Assembly (NCBI GenBank): GCA_029948255.1
Contig: JALIZF010001804.1
Span: forward strand, 434,001-498,000
Direction: 5' to 3'
DNA from: Telmatactis stephensoni
Taxonomy: Eukaryota; Cnidaria; Anthozoa; Actiniaria; Isophelliidae
Length of the DNA stretch: 64,000 bases
In this document: one piece after another, positions 20,201 through 30,440 of the stretch
Position numbering within the stretch: the stretch's first letter is position 1
Layout: every line of letters begins with the position of its first letter
Position numbers and translations under genes: made by a program
The notes under the pieces: generated by a model
What the model was told of the DNA's origin: nothing
Seen by the model: only the letters and a program-made list of their open reading frames with translations
Database searches by the model: none

Positions 20201-23200
20201 TTTTAGTAACAGGAAGTTGACGCCATATCGCGCGCAAGGCGCTCAAACAATTAATTTTCATGTTTTATTTTGGTTAGGTGAGTTGGGTATAAATAGTTAA
20301 TATAAATAGGATATTTTGTGATGTATAGTGTGTTAGAGTGTAGATAGTAATGTTGTGCTACAGTAAGCTGTGTAGGTGATAAGTTGTGTCGTGTAGTGTG
20401 GTGAGTTAAGGAGTTTTCGTATGATTTTATCGTTCAGGCGTCACAAAATACGGTCACGCAGTAAAGAACGGCGGTTAGTCTCCTACATAGCCGTTCTGGT
20501 CACGCAACGTGTTCCGTATTTAGTTCTGGTCACGCTACGTGTTCCGTATTTAGTTCTAGTCACGCAACGTGTTCCGTATTTCTGGTCAGGCAACGTGTTG
20601 CGTATTTAGTTCTGGTCACGCAACGTGTTCCGTATTTAGTTCTGGTCACGCTACGTGTTCCATATTTAGTTCTAGTCACGCAACGTGTTCCGTGTTTAGT
20701 TCTGGTCACGCAACGTGTTGCTGAGCTGAGCGTTGTGTGACTATAGAACTAAAAAGGCTGTGTAGTCAACTAAACGGCGGTCGGTGCTGCAGTATTTTTG
20801 GCGTGATGTGATGTAGTGGTTTGTCACGCGTAGTGTGATATCGGACAGTTGATGTAATGTGGTAGGTTTTGTTGTGCCTTTGTCTATGAAAGTTTTATTC
20901 AGTCATCCCTTCTCGTTTTTTTATTCAGATATTTACATTACAATTTAATTTCCAATTTCCAACCAAAGATCTTCAGAGGTTTAGAACGTCTAGAGCGATT
21001 GTAAGTAAATATAAAGAAAACTATTTTCATTCCTGTGAATTTCTGTTTATTCATTAATTGTCTTTTTGTAGATATTTACACCATAACAAACTAACCAGGC
21101 TTCCCAGGGGACTGTTCCGGGATCTCACGTCACTAAAACGACTGTAAGTTTCGAAGCGATTACATGGTCGTTACGTTTGAAATACTGTCACCATTATCTC
21201 TATCGCCTCCAATTGTCCAGTGTTTGTCTTGTTTCAGGCGACTAGACTCGAATCAGCTGATATGCGACTGTGATCTTCTATGGTTAGCAACATTTCTACG
21301 TCGCACCCCAAATACAGAAACCGCTGCTACTTGTTTTGAGCCTGCAAGACTTAATGGAAGGCCAGTGGTCAGAGTCAGACCTGATGACCTTAATTGCAGT
21401 TAGTAAATTGAATTCTAGTATTAAGTATTACTGGCCACGGTTGCACAAAGGGGATAATGCTATCCGGTCGGTACTCGATCGAAAACGCCATCATTTTATC
21501 TACTGAATAAAGATGTACCCAACAATAGCGTTTTTCACCCTTCGTATCTATTATAAATGGTGTTGTATACATTTCTTTTAAGCCTATATTATCAATTTTA
21601 ATATTGGTTAATTACATACTTTGAATGTCGATGTGTATTTTTCTTTCTTATCATTTATGTTGTCGGAATGATTTCTCGACTCTCTGCTTCCTTTTCTGAG
21701 GTTACTACTATACGGTCTGGAAGTTTTAAAGCTGGTTTATACTTGAGTGTAATATTATTCTTGATGGTTTTGTTTCGTCTATATAGATATTTTCTATAAC
21801 ATGATTTCCTAGCTTTTGAATCAATAGATCCATCTTCGTAATTCAGGTAACAGAAAAAAATTCATATTTTTTTCAGATGCAATTGCACCACGAATTATCA
21901 GCACTCCAGCAAGCATTAAAGTGACTGTGTCTGACGCTGCAGTGTCGTTCAAGTGTATAGCTGTAGGGGAACCACGACCAACAATTACATGGCGCAAAAA
22001 CCGCAACCCTCTGCCTCAAGACGGCCGCCATATTGTCCGTGATGATGGCACGTTGGATATTCTACGACCTACCCCAGACGATGAAGGTACTTATATGTGT
22101 CTTGCACAGAACGACATTGGTGAAGAAGTGGCAGAGGCGTCGTTACGATACCAGGGACTGGAAGGTAAGAATAGCATAATATGGCCTTATTATTTGCAAC
22201 TACTCATAGTTTTAGCATTGTTTACATATTACATATATTTACATATGGTTTATGTCATTGTTTAGTCGTACCATCACTGACACACTACCCACAACCCAAA
22301 GTAGAATCCATAACGGGAAACACCATTACGATGAAGTGTCGTGCCACAGGAAGACCAACACCTACAATCCGATGGACTAAAAATGGACTCAACATCAATC
22401 CAGGGCGAAGGGTTAAAGTAACGGAACCAGGGGACTTACAAATCGCATCTGTGCGCAGGTCTGATCAGGGTACCTACAGATGTCATGCAACTAACAAAGT
22501 GGGGAATATTGTAGCAACTACAAGACTGACCGTTAGAGGTACGAAGCATGGCTATCTAGTAGAATGGCGGTTATTGAGTAAATCACAGCTGGGGAAATGT
22601 TTACTTCTGGCTTTCTATAACAAAGCCCTTGACGAAGCCCTTTCGTTCGTTCTGTCCATTTCATTTCGCCCTTTTTTCTTCCGTTCTTTGTTTCACGTAC
22701 TAGAAATCACCTCTCGATTTCCCAGTTTTTCAATTTCTTCCTTTTACCTTATTTGTTTCGTTTTCCCTTTCAGCGGCGCCACGCTTCACCGCCAGACCAT
22801 CAGACACCGAGGTTCTTGACGGCAGCACTGCGTCATTAGAATGTCGTGCAGAAGGATATCCAGCCCCAGCCATCGCATGGTCTAAAGATGGAGGCAGACT
22901 ACCTTCACAAGATCGTCATATTGTACTCCCATCCGGAGCTCTGAGGATCATTCACGCTCGACCAGTCGATGAAGGGCAGTATGAATGTCAAGCTATTAAT
23001 GTAATTGGTGTCAGTATCGCACGAACTCACTTAAAAGTGATTCCTAGAGGTATGTAATGAGTTTGCTTTCTTTCTTGGACCACATAAATTCACTTGTAGC
23101 TAGAGCAAGTATTGTTTGTTTAGTTATACGCTTTTATGAGATCCGAATAAGGAGATATGTAGCACACCCACTTCCTCCCTTCCCTTCCCCTCCCCTCCCC

Positions 23201-26200
23201 TTCTCTTCCCTGCCCTCCCCTTCCTTTCCCTCCCCTCCCAACAAGAAGAAATCTTTTAGGCAGAGTAAGTGAGGGGATATGAACGCTAAAGCAGTTGTCG
23301 TATGACTGTGAAAAGACAGTAGTGCCGTGCTGGCTTTCAACTTTCATTGGTCAACGTTGATGTCTTAGCCAATCAAAACGCTTAGAAACAACACGACAGC
23401 ACTGTAAGACCTTTTCATAGTCATACGAAAACTACTCTGTATCAATCTTGTACTCATTTTTCTCCAGTGCCACCAAAGATTACCGAAAAACCAGGCGACA
23501 AAAGGGTCAAAGCTGGTGAAACAATTCAAATCAAGTGTAACGCTTCAGGCGCCCCTATGCCCATGATATCATGGGTTAAAGACGACGTTCATATCGCCGA
23601 GGGCAACCGACATTCCACCAATCAGCATGGAGTATTAACTATTCGTGATGTGACTAAAGCAGATGAAGGCAGGTACGAGTGCACTGCCAGGAATAGCATT
23701 GGTGTTGCTACAGCGTTAATGGTTCTGTATGTTGAAGGTGAGAAACGGTTTATGTGGTCGCTATTATTGCAGCTGGCATATTAGTGCATGAATTCATAGG
23801 CTACAGCGTTAATGGTTTTATATGTTGAAGGTGAGAAGCAGTTTATGTTTGGTCACTATTATTGCACTGCAGCTGGCATATTAGTGCATGAAGACACAGG
23901 ACGTACCTACAGTTGATACTGAACGTTTGAGCTCGAGGCATGCACTGTTCCTGTCCTTTTTATTGCAGTTACCGTCGCTTATACATGCGTACGACTAACT
24001 TGCGCCGTCGGCTACGCCGGCTAGATTGTCTGTGATGTGATCTTATCTTTTCGCACGCGGTACTTAGAAGGTATTACACCTCTCTCAATTTCAGTATCTG
24101 ACCAAGTATTCGAGGGTGACAAGTTCGTCAATGCATCGATTGACCAAGCCATCAGCAGCGTAGATCGTGCACTTAAACAAACCATTAAAAAACTCTTCCG
24201 ACACTCAAAACCTCGATCACCAAGCGATCTTCTGGCTCTCTTCCGCTTCCCGTCTCCTCAGGCTCAACAAATCGCTCGCGCAGCCGAAGTGTTTGAGAGG
24301 ACGATCCAACTAGTTCATGATTACGTGGCTAGTCTACGCAAGGTGAACATATCACAAGGAAAATCAACAGGCTACTTTGATCTTCTCTCTCCTGCCTACA
24401 TTAACATGATTGCCAATTTGTCTGGCTGTCACGCGCATCGACAAAAAGACAACTGTTCTGACTTGTGCTTTCATTTTAAATATCGTTCAGCCGATGGTAC
24501 TTGTAATAACCTTCAACATCCTATGTGGGGTGCCTCACTTACTCCCTTCAAAAGACTACTTAGTCCTGTTTATGAGAATGGCTTTAACGCCCCTATTGGC
24601 TGGAGTGATAATTCAACAATCCCCAGTGCAAGATTTGTATCCAGGGAAATGATCTCAGCCCCTAACGTTACCAATGACACGGAATATACTCATATGCTTA
24701 TGCAATGGGGTCAATTCTTGGACCACGATATGGACTTCACTGTGACAAGTTTAAGCTTTTCTCGATTCAACGATGGGACTGATTGCACAGCTACTTGTGA
24801 GAACCATAACCCTTGTTTCCCGATAAAGATTCCCGCGGGAGACCCGCGCATTAAGAAAGCTCGTTGTATGCAGTTTACTCGCTCGAGTCCCGTGTGCGGT
24901 ACGGGTACGACGTCAGTGTTTTTCAGCACGGTTCATCATCGTGAACAAATGAACCAAATCACTTCATTTATCGATGGTTCGAATATTTACGGATCGTCTG
25001 AAGAAGAATCCAGGAATCTAAGAGATGAGCGTACTAGAGGGCTGCTTAAGACTAGCCCAGCAATTGATGTCTACGGTAAACCTCTTTTACCATTCAATCG
25101 TGATTCTCCAATAGAATGTCTACAGCCACGTGACAGCCCTGTCCCATGCTTCCTTGCGGGAGATTTCCGCGCCAACGAACAACTTGGCCTTCTGTCTATG
25201 CACACTTTATGGATGCGCGAGCATAATAGGATAGCAAAGGAGCTTGGTCACTTAAACCCTCATTGGAATGGGGACAAGATTTATCACGAGGCCCGTAAAA
25301 TCGTAGGGGCTGAGCTACAGCACATTACATATAAGGAGTGGTTGCCCAAGATACTTGGTCCCAAAGCCATGAAGCTGATAGGACCCTACACGGGATATGA
25401 GCCTAACATAGATCCTTCAATCACAAATGCATTTGCAACAGCTGCATTTAGATTTGGTCATAGTTTAATTAACCCCATCATTTATCGTCTTAATAGCACA
25501 TTTCAACCCATTGAACAGGGTAATATCCCCTTACATAAGGCATTTTTCTCACCATACAAGATAGTCAACGAGGGTGGAATTGATCCTGTGTTGCGTGGGT
25601 TGTTTGGCACAGCTGCGAAGAACTCAGGTGACAAACTCCAGCTGCTTAACTCAGAACTGACTGAGAGATTGTTTGAAATGGCGCATGCAGTTGCCCTTGA
25701 CCTTGGTGCACTAAACATCCAACGAGGACGCGACCACGCCTTGCCTGGTTACAATGCTTGGAGAAGTCTATGTAACCTCTCTATTGCCGACACGTTTGAG
25801 GATCTGAAGAATGAGATCTCAAATCCTGATATCAGAAACAAGTTAAAACAGCTTTATAAGCATCCATCTGATGTGGATATTTGGGTTGCGGGGCTCCTAG
25901 AGGACATGCTCCCTGGAAGTAGAATTGGAAAGGTTTTTACCTGTTTGATGGTGAATCAATTTAAACGTCTAAGGACAGGAGACAGGTAAGATTTCTTCAT
26001 TGTGAATTGATTTTGTTACTCGGTACGCGCAGGCGAGATGTCAAGTGCGCTTTTTGTTCGTCCGTCGCAGAATGCAGACAAGTCTCAAGAGCGCATGCTC
26101 ACCTCCGAAGACCGTCGGAAGGTCGTCGGAAAGCCGACACAACGCATCGGTTCCGTCATACAACTTTTGGGTGAAAAAGAAACTGTGAAAGAGCAGTCTT

Positions 26201-28976
26201 AACCTTTCAAGAGTTTCTGATTGGATTACGTTATGTTTCAGGTTTTGGTATGAGAACCCTATGACCTTCCATCCTTCCCAGTTAACCCAGATCCGTCAGA
26301 CGACCTTAGCTCGTGTTCTGTGCGATAATGGTGATAATATTCCGCAAGTACAACGTGATGTGTTTAAACGTGTTGGTTATCCTAGTGGGTATGTGTCTTG
26401 TTCATCCATACCTAGAATGGATCTACGATTGTGGAAGGACTGTTGTGATGGTAAGTAATTTAGAATAAATATAGAACAAACATCGTGTCTGAGTTGCCAC
26501 AACAAATCCCACATCCTGCGTGTGTCTACTACTATTGCTGCTGCTGCTACTGCTGTTAACCTCCACCCCCATAGGAAAATCGGAGAAGGGTAGGCAGAGT
26601 CGACTATACTAAGGTTTTAGGTGTCTATTTGTACTGACGAAATCGTGCGCGCAGTGCATCACAAAGTGCACATATCTTGTGTCGGTTCTGAAATTGTTGC
26701 GTACAGTGTCTAGCTCAAAAACTTGTGCGCGCAATGGATAAATTGCGTCTTGTGCCGGCCTACCTAAGCCCATTTCTACAGTGCTTATAGTGAATGAATT
26801 ACATCGTCTGTGAACCTCTGAAATTCGTACGCGTTCAATAGATTTTATTTTTCAGCTTTTCCTTCGTTGAGTGCAATGTTGCATGGAGAGAGTGCCATAA
26901 AACATTCAGTCAGGTCTATTGTATGATTTGTTATCGTGTATTAGATAATCGATCTAAAGCTCCCTAAATGTACGTTTCTAGATAGATGTTCTGTCGCGGA
27001 TCAAACTTTTACCTTTAGTACAAACTTCAGAAGTCGACGCAAGCGTTCACTGAATGAGAAAGACATTGAACCACATCCAAGACAATCTACTGCATTCATC
27101 TATGGAAAACCAGTCTTAACCAAAAAGTATTCACTAAAAGGGAATAACAGAGTTGCTAAGGAAATGTTAAAAGCAATAAAAGACGAGTTTGCTGGGAAAA
27201 ATAATTATGAAGCAGAACAGAGCAAGAAAAACAGCAGCACTCGTAACTCAAGAACATCACAAAGAAATAACATAAAAACTCTTTCTGAGCGAGTACACGG
27301 TTTAGAAGAAACTCTGAAGTCCATGATGGAAAATATTCAGTCATTACAAGAGACCGTGGCGTTATTAAAGACACAAGTGAGTTAATCTTTCAGTATTCAC
27401 GTGCAGTGGTAATCTGTAAGCAATTGTCAGCCGCCATTTTGTCGTCCAGAAAAATACCGAGACATATCTAAAGTATCCATTTCCATCGGCTGAATTTGCG
27501 AAGTAAATGCGGTATTTTTAACAAAATATTGTAATCTAAGCATCATCGATTATTTTTGGATGATTATTTCGAAGTTTGTGCGGGGAAATCAGCTTTAGTT
27601 TTTGACAAAGGTGTGGCTGACAAATTCTTTACTAGTCGTGTTGTTATTAAACTCTGGAACCTTTGTATAGTCATCGATATAGATTTCTTTCGCCATTTTA
27701 GCGATATTTAAGAGTTTGGATTGTCTTTCAGATGGAAGAAATAAAGAAAACCACGAGAAAGAACATTGGCTGTGTTGAAAGTGATGGAAATACTTACCAA
27801 ACAGGAGCAACATGGAAGAGAGATGGATGTACTACATGTACATGTGAGGTATGGACATCGCAGAATCTACTGTAATAATAATAATGATAATAATAGTAAT
27901 AAATAATGAATGATAGCTGTTCATTTTAAAAGTGTCTAATTGTTTCAGGGATCGTACGACATTCTGTAATTTCATTTTTTAATGCACATACAAGTTTCGG
28001 TAGTCTCAGCTACCTTCGTCAGTGTGAGTGAGACTGAGTGAGACTAGCGAAACATGTATGTGCATTAAAAAATGAAATTACAGAATGTCGTACATTCCCT
28101 GAAACTTATAGTCCACTTGCTTCTGCTTCGTCCTGTCTAATTGTTCTAGGGCTTGCACACTATATTGGGGGACACTGTAGTCTCACACACACACTACCAC
28201 TACATTCTAACATTCCATACACACAGCACTCAGCTAGCTCACTAGTTCATTCTCATTTTTATCGTGGAGAAAAACCCTCGAACCAAGGGAGAGAACGAAC
28301 TGACAAACTCAAACCACGTGATGCCCCGTCCGTGAATCGAACTTGGGACCACAGAGGTGACAGACCAGCATTCTGACCACGTGGCCAGCTTTGCGTCTCT
28401 CACCACGCAATACTTATTCGCAAACAACGCTTTTTTCTCTTGCAGGAGAACCAGATACTTTGTACAAAACAGCAGTGTCCAATAATAGCATGTAAAAACC
28501 CTCAAAAACAAGAAAATGAATGTTGTATGAAATGTTTAGGTAAGCTCAGGAAACAACGTTTTTGAACGTTGACTTCAGAAAACTTGTTCTTAGCGTAATT
28601 GTATCTGTAGCCCGAGTGAATGTTATCCTTTTTGGCTGTTACCTGCCTGAGTAAATTTGCAGTCATCCAGTGTAATTTATAAAATAATTGGTATATTATA
28701 TATTACCTACGCGCGCTCTGATTGGTCGAGAATCGTGTGTTATTACAGCGAATACGCATAGATGACGTCATTGGATTTTACGCGCTCTCTGAGTAATTAA
28801 AATGTTTCGGAGATTTCATTTTTCCATTCGTCTATACTCCGTCCGACTTCATCTCGTGGCGTACCTTTTTTTCTCATCACATTTTGACATCACCTGTGCA
28901 TCTATTAGAGTACAGACGAACGGAAAAATGGAATTTATTTGTTAAACATTATTCCGTTTTTTCTTTTCTAGATTGA
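17210..28976 (+). CDS. PXDN: Peroxidasin (LRR, four Ig, haem peroxidase, coiled coil, VWC)
   Basis: Seventeen exons: 17210-17409, 18413-18484, 18677-18748, 19832-19903, 20929-21000, 21072-21143, 21238-21398, 21877-22164, 22266-22538, 22774-23049, 23468-23737, 24095-25985, 26242-26450, 26982-27376, 27732-27848, 28446-28539 and 28972-28976. They sum to 1513 codons; human PXDN has about 1479 residues. Order: signal peptide ending near SSLA; LRRNT (CPERCLCY); five LRRs, each a 72-bp exon; LRRCT; four Ig I-set domains on separate phase-1 exons; animal haem peroxidase, mostly one 1.9-kb exon; a basic RSRRKR site; a coiled coil; VWC. The peroxidase has distal Asp/His in [10 protein letters not shown], catalytic Arg and haem-linked Glu in GDFRANEQ, and proximal His in [14 protein letters not shown] corresponds in position to the proprotein-convertase site of mammalian peroxidasin. 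The enzyme is extracellular, uses bromide and H2O2 to form sulfilimine crosslinks in collagen IV, and works in basement membrane. All introns are GT-AG and phase-consistent. Confidence 0.97.
20131..20256. mobile_element. Solo end of the 638-1604 transposon family
   Basis: CAAGAGACCGTAATACTAAG through GTTATTTTTAGTAAC and on to CGCGCGCAAGG matches the left end of the 638-1604 element. It joins directly to sequence that in that element lies beyond the nested MITE. It sits in a peroxidasin intron. Confidence 0.75.
20495..20722 (+). repeat. 30-bp minisatellite in a peroxidasin intron
   Basis: About eight tandem units of TTCTGGTCACGCAACGTGTT + CCGTATTTAG occur, with small variants and one shortened unit. 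A related GGTGAGTTGTGTAT array precedes it at about 20043-20130. Confidence 0.9.
23290..23436. mobile_element. MITE of the 'CGTATGACTGTGAAAA' family in a peroxidasin intron
   Basis: GTCGTATGACTGTGAAAAGA is inverted at the right as CTTTTCATAGTCATACGAAA. It lies about 30 bp before the exon at 23468. Confidence 0.75.
23706..23893 (+). repeat. Tandem duplication covering the end of the fourth Ig exon and its splice donor
   Basis: The segment from GCTACAGCGTTAATGGTT through TATGTTGAAGGTGAGAA to GCAGCTGGCATATTAGTGCA occurs twice in succession (about 23707-23793 and 23802-23890) with minor differences. The duplicate carries a second copy of the GAAG/GTGAGAA donor. Confidence 0.88.
27943..28109. mobile_element. 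Hairpin MITE in a peroxidasin intron
   Basis: TTTCAGGGATCGTACGACATTC...ATGCACATACAAGTTTCG is inverted as CGAAACATGTATGTGCATTA...GAATGTCGTACATTCCCTGAAA, around a loop containing CTACCTTCGTCAGTGTGAG. Arms are about 55 bp. Confidence 0.85.
28127..28395 (-). mobile_element. tRNA-derived SINE, reverse orientation, in a peroxidasin intron
   Basis: On the minus strand the head reads GTGGTCCCAAGTTCGATTCA (B box) and the tail reads GTGTCCCCCAATATAGTGTG. It belongs to the same family as the copy at 7325-7613. Confidence 0.75.
28676..28960. mobile_element. MITE-like repeat abutting the last peroxidasin exon
   Basis: TTGGTATATTATATATTACC...GCGCGCTCTGATTGGTCGAG...GCGCTCTCTGAGTAATT is followed by a TTTTTCCATTCGTCTATACT...AGTACAGACGAACGGAAAAA inverted pair. 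The same components occur in opposite orientation at about 60660-60985. Confidence 0.6.
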
Positions 28977-30440
28977 TCAACACTGACAGTAGTTCTGCTA
29001 AAAGTTGTTTAAAATTCAGTGACCAGTGCGATTTGCATGACCAATGATGTGACCAGCACGGTTTTTCCTCTTCCCTAGTTGGTACCCTGGGTGCCAGATA
29101 TTTGACTTGCGTTACCTTTCATTAATAATTATATGGCGAGCAATTCCTCCCAGCTGATATTAACGAAACGTACGCGAGCCAAATTGATCTCTGGCGCCCC
29201 AAGGTATGGCTTTGGCAAATGCTGCAGTCATTACTATGACAAGATCAAAGAGGAGAGAAACGCTTTGGGAATAAAGTGTTAGTCTATTTTGGTAAATGGA
29301 CAACGGCTTTCTTTATAGACAGAACTAAAAAAGGTCATAATGTATTGTAATAATATTCAGTAAAATAGAAGAGAGAGCTAGTAATGAAAGTGTGTGGCAT
29401 GTGTGCTGGTACAGTGTATGTTAATTTTGTTATCTTTTTTTCATTTTATTTATTATACTGCTTACATTTTTTGTTAATTTGGGCGTAAAAACAGGGTAAT
29501 CTAATTTAATTCAAAACTATTTTACAAAAGGGGACATATTTTACAACAGTATTATAATGAAAGTACAGGTATAGGTATTGGTTTCACTTTGATTAAATTG
29601 TAGTATATAGTTGTGAAGGTCCGATTAAAGTTGGAAACAAACCATGGTACAAACTCTTAATGCATGCAAATGAGTGCAAAATATTCAAACAAAAATAAAT
29701 AAATAATAACAGATATAAATTAACTATTACCGAATGTAATTTAATTATAAACAGAAAGAAAAGCAAAAGCAAAAGCAAAAAGAAGGAAAAAAGAAAAAGA
29801 AGAAGAAAAAAAGAAAAACAGTTTGACGTCGGCAAGGCTCGAACTCGTAACAACTAATTCGTCGCCCCGGAAATGAAGTAAAAGATAGATAAATTATTGA
29901 AAAAAATTAAAAAAATTAAAAAGAATTTGGGACGATTCTCCCGAGACATTCAAAGAAGCTGAGACATCGAATCGACTTACGTTACGGATGAAGATTTCGG
30001 CCCCATCCACGCTATCCCGGTGCTACATATAGCACAGTTATCTTAGCCCGAAGGCCAGGGAGGGAGACGACATCCGGACCCTAATCCATACCTTTAGATA
30101 TCACCTTAGACCGCTGCGCTACCTAGACACTTTATAATTTTAGTGTCTAATTGGGGTAGTCTATTCGGCGAAGTTTTATTGTATGCTAATATTTCGGCCC
30201 AAATCCTTGGGGACATCTGGGGACCAATAAAATGTAGTCATTTGAAAGGGGCGCACAGAGAGTTGCCGCGTGGCCGTGCAATTTCATTTTTCGCGATTCG
30301 GGAACGAAATAAATCCCGTAGTCCTGAATAATTAATTTTCCAACTCCTTCCCAAGACTTCCAACCTTCATTGGGTTTCCTGTGGTTATAAAGTCGCGTAA
30401 GACTGGATATAATAGAGAAATCGTGCACGTTTTTGTCAAG
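28977..30440. other. Peroxidasin 3' flank and EIF3E upstream region
   Basis: A candidate polyadenylation signal AATAAA lies at 29270-29275. Purine-rich sequence (29755-29822) and a tRNA-like stretch on the minus strand (30132 towards 29830, starting GTGTCTAGGTAGCGCAGCGG) suggest another SINE. The immediate EIF3E upstream sequence carries CAAGATGGCGG over the start codon, a YY1-like word common at translation-related genes. No other coding exon seen. Confidence 0.55.

Noticed and set aside
20495..20722. CRISPR-like direct repeats
   Set aside because: The units are contiguous without unique spacers, the genome is eukaryotic and no cas genes are present; this is a minisatellite.
4904..28976. 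Functional link between the Tyr-rich CRD protein and peroxidasin (peroxidase-driven dityrosine crosslinking)
   Set aside because: Attractive, but they lie over 10 kb apart on opposite strands in an animal genome, where adjacency says little. Peroxidasin's established substrate is collagen IV.
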